Made by a program: the position numbers and the translations under genes. A DNA stretch of 7,160 nt from an uncultured Lachnospiraceae bacterium. GTDB lineage: Bacteria; Bacillota; Clostridia; Lachnospirales; Lachnospiraceae. The stretch is from the NCBI GenBank assembly GCA_937885345.1, contig CAKZZH010000113.1, positions 1 through 7,160 on the forward strand, read 5' to 3'. Of the stretch, positions 4,910-7,160 are shown piece after piece. Each line of letters begins with the position of its first letter. The stretch's first letter is position 1. Under the pieces are notes generated by a model, which was not told the origin of the DNA, searched no databases, and saw only the letters and a list, made by a program, of their open reading frames with translations.

Positions 4910-7150
4910 ATGGAAAATAATAAAAAATATAAATTAGGTATTGATATCGGTTCTACAACCGTAAAGATTGCGCTGCTTGACGAGAATAACGCTATTGTTT
5001 TCTCCGATTATCAGCGCCATTTTGCAAATATTCAGGGAACGCTTGCCGACCTTCTCGAAAAGGCAAAGGCCGAGGCGGGCCCCATTACGATCCACCCCGT
5101 TATAACAGGCTCCGGCGGACTTACGCTTGCCAACCATCTCGGTGTTCCGTTTAATCAGGAGGTTGTGTCGGTTGCGGACGCGCTGCTTGACTATGCTCCG
5201 CAGACGGATGTTGCGATAGAACTCGGTGGTGAGGATGCTAAAATAATATATTTTAAGGGCGGTATCGACCAGCGTATGAACGGTATATGCGCGGGCGGGA
5301 CCGGCTCTTTTATCGACCAGATGGCCTCCCTTCTTCAGACGGATGCATCAGGTCTTAATGAGTATGCCAAGAATTATCACTCCATCTATCCAATTGCGGC
5401 CAGATGCGGTGTTTTTGCCAAGACGGATATTCAGCCTCTTATCAATGAAGGCGCTACCAAGGAAGACCTTGCCGCGTCCATTTTCCAGGCGGTGGTTAAT
5501 CAGACCATCTCCGGTCTTGCCTGCGGAAAGCCCATCAGAGGGCATGTTGCCTTTCTCGGCGGTCCCCTTCACTTCTTATCCGAGCTTCGTATGGCTTTTA
5601 TCAGAACGCTTAATCTTGCGGATGATTGTATAATCGCGCCCGACCACTCGCACCTCTTTGCAGCCGTCGGTTCTGCGATGAACTACAAGGAAGACGTTTC
5701 CTTTGAGATTGATACTCTTATAGATAAGCTTCGAAGCAAGGTTAAAATGGACTTTGAGGTTGCAAGAATGGAGCCTCTCTTTGCCGACGAGGAAGACTAT
5801 AACCGCTTCAGATTCCGTCATAACGGCGCATGCGTAAACAAGGGCGAACTCGGTACTTACAGCGGTAATTGCTATATGGGTATCGATGCCGGCTCCACCA
5901 CTACCAAGGTGGCGCTTGTCGGGGAAGACGGTACACTGCTTTATTCATTTTACGATAATAATAACGGAAGTCCTCTGGCAACTTCGATGAGGGCTATCGA
6001 TGAGATCTATAAGCTTCTTCCGAAAGAGGCTCATATTGTGCGCTCCTGCTCTACCGGTTACGGCGAGGCGCTTATTAAATCCGCGCTGATGCTTGAGGAA
6101 GGCGAGGTTGAGACTGTTTCGCATTTCTATGCCGCAGAATTTTTCAATCCTCAGGTTGACTGTATTCTCGATATCGGCGGACAGGATATGAAATGCATCA
6201 AGATAAAGGACAAGACCGTTGACGGCGTTCAGCTTAATGAGGCCTGCTCTTCGGGCTGCGGATCCTTTATCGAAACCTTTGCCAAATCGCTTAATTATAC
6301 GGTTCAGGATTTTGCCAAGGCCGCTCTGTTTGCCGAGCATCCGATCGATCTCGGTACAAGATGCACCGTTTTCATGAATTCAAAGGTTAAACAGGCTCAG
6401 AAGGAAGGCGCTACCGTTAATGATATTTCGGCCGGTCTCGCCTACTCCGTTATCAAGAACGCTTTGTATAAAGTGATCAAGCTCTCCGATGCCTCAGATC
6501 TCGGGGAAAATATAGTAGTTCAGGGTGGTACCTTCTATAACGACGCAGTACTTCGTGCCTTCGAACTTGTTTCCGGCGCCAAGGCAATTAGACCTGATAT
6601 AGCAGGAATAATGGGTGCATTTGGTGCTGCGCTTATTGCCAGAGATAATTACGAAGAAGGATTTGAATCCACTACTCTGCCAAGTAAGGATGTAAATGAA
6701 CTTACCTACGAAACTCAGATGGCCAGATGTGGCCAGTGTACCAATAACTGTCTTCTTACCATCAATAAATTTACAGGTAATAGAAGATTCATCACTGGTA
6801 ACAGATGCGAAAAGGGACTTGGACTTAAGAAAAATAAAGAGAATATGCCTAATCTGTATGAATACAAATACAACCGTATCTTCGGTTATGAGCCACTTTC
6901 TATAGAAGAAGCTAAAAGAGGCGAAATTGGTGTTCCAAGAGTTCTCAATATGTATGAGAACTACCCTTTCTGGGCTGTATTCTTTAAGGAGCTTGGCTAC
7001 CGTGTAGTCCTGTCCCCTTTTACTACCAGAAAGATATATGAGATGGGTATCGAGACTATACCGTCTGAATCAGAATGCTATCCTGCCAAGATTTCACACG
7101 GACATGTGGCTTGGCTTATCAAGAAAGGGGTTGATTTTATCAATCAGTAG
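4910..7150 (+). CDS. tandem acyl-CoA dehydratase activase (HgdC/BcrAD-BadFG ATPase family), short form
   Basis: The 746-residue product has two ASKHA-fold activase modules. Module 1 (about 7-265) shows LGIDIGSTTVK, GGEDAK, CAGGTGSF and C166; module 2 (about 323-580) shows MGIDAGSTTTK, GGQDMK, CSSGCGSF and C485. Each has a cysteine pair 39 residues apart (C127/C166, C446/C485), the spacing of the [4Fe-4S] ligands in the 2-hydroxyglutaryl-CoA dehydratase activator HgdC. Such proteins use ATP to drive an electron into a partner acyl-CoA dehydratase or reductase. A Cys motif (C607, C610, C614, C633) and the beginning of the DUF2229-like region (GVPRVLNMYENYPFW, IPSESECYPAK) follow. Related proteins usually continue to about 1400 residues; here TAG at 7148-7150 ends the frame inside that region, so it may be a nonsense mutation or a shortened form. 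The start fits the family although no ribosome binding site precedes it. Partner dehydratase not in the window. GC falls in the last 500 bases. Confidence -1.
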   Translation: MENNKKYKLGIDIGSTTVKIALLDENNAIVFSDYQRHFANIQGTLADLLEKAKAEAGPITIHPVITGSGGLTLANHLGVPFNQEVVSVADALLDYAPQTDVAIELGGEDAKIIYFKGGIDQRMNGICAGGTGSFIDQMASLLQTDASGLNEYAKNYHSIYPIAARCGVFAKTDIQPLINEGATKEDLAASIFQAVVNQTISGLACGKPIRGHVAFLGGPLHFLSELRMAFIRTLNLADDCIIAPDHSHLFAAVGSAMNYKEDVSFEIDTLIDKLRSKVKMDFEVARMEPLFADEEDYNRFRFRHNGACVNKGELGTYSGNCYMGIDAGSTTTKVALVGEDGTLLYSFYDNNNGSPLATSMRAIDEIYKLLPKEAHIVRSCSTGYGEALIKSALMLEEGEVETVSHFYAAEFFNPQVDCILDIGGQDMKCIKIKDKTVDGVQLNEACSSGCGSFIETFAKSLNYTVQDFAKAALFAEHPIDLGTRCTVFMNSKVKQAQKEGATVNDISAGLAYSVIKNALYKVIKLSDASDLGENIVVQGGTFYNDAVLRAFELVSGAKAIRPDIAGIMGAFGAALIARDNYEEGFESTTLPSKDVNELTYETQMARCGQCTNNCLLTINKFTGNRRFITGNRCEKGLGLKKNKENMPNLYEYKYNRIFGYEPLSIEEAKRGEIGVPRVLNMYENYPFWAVFFKELGYRVVLSPFTTRKIYEMGIETIPSESECYPAKISHGHVAWLIKKGVDFINQ

Positions 7151-7160
7151 TTTTATTTTA

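Noticed and set aside
5945..6340. Open leftward frame of 131 codons inside the activase gene
   Set aside because: It is the antisense of strongly conserved activase module 2; such frames are common opposite GC-biased genes.
7148..7150. TAG read as an amino acid (recoding or pyrrolysine)
   Set aside because: corA in the same window ends with TAG at a normal family end, so TAG works as a stop here; no recoding element can be seen in the ten remaining bases.

Overview
The window looks like chromosome of a Gram-positive anaerobe of the Clostridia, most likely a Lachnospiraceae member (a Butyrivibrio-like organism would fit). This rests on the two-module acyl-CoA dehydratase activase gene, strong GGAGG-type ribosome binding sites, consensus sigma-A promoters and moderate GC. 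The taxonomic call is inference from protein character, not from a marker gene.

Layout from left to right. Positions 1-460 (+) hold the C-terminal third of an Abi_2/AbiD-AbiF-type abortive infection protein, cut off by an in-frame stop upstream: a defence-gene remnant. Convergent to it, three genes read leftward from about 4100 to 537: a CorA-type divalent cation channel, a rhomboid-fold membrane protein without the serine protease motif but with a Cys/His-rich tail, and a FtsX/MacB-like ABC permease split by a one-base frameshift. Spacing of 53 and 25 bases, with no clear intrinsic terminator between them, suggests one operon. A Nudix hydrolase (ADP-ribose pyrophosphatase type), also leftward, lies upstream of corA and ends before a GC-rich hairpin. 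Divergent from it, a large tandem activase gene of the HgdC/BcrAD-BadFG group runs rightward and stops at 7150, at about half the usual length of its family.

The most unusual part is the 190-base corA leader (about 3911-4100). It has a near-perfect promoter (TTGACA, 18 bases, TATAAT), a 26-codon upstream reading frame with its own ribosome binding site, and repeated GTGGTC elements that can pair alternatively with a GACCAC inside the last codons of that frame. This resembles a translation-coupled switch on a magnesium transporter gene. The regulation is inferred; promoter, frame and complementary repeats are visible directly.

Other points of interest: a degenerate ABC-ATPase-like tail fused to the permease; two equally spaced cysteine pairs in the activase; a promoter so close to the activase ATG that its mRNA should be almost leaderless. 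No tRNA, rRNA, CRISPR array, insertion sequence or integrase was seen.
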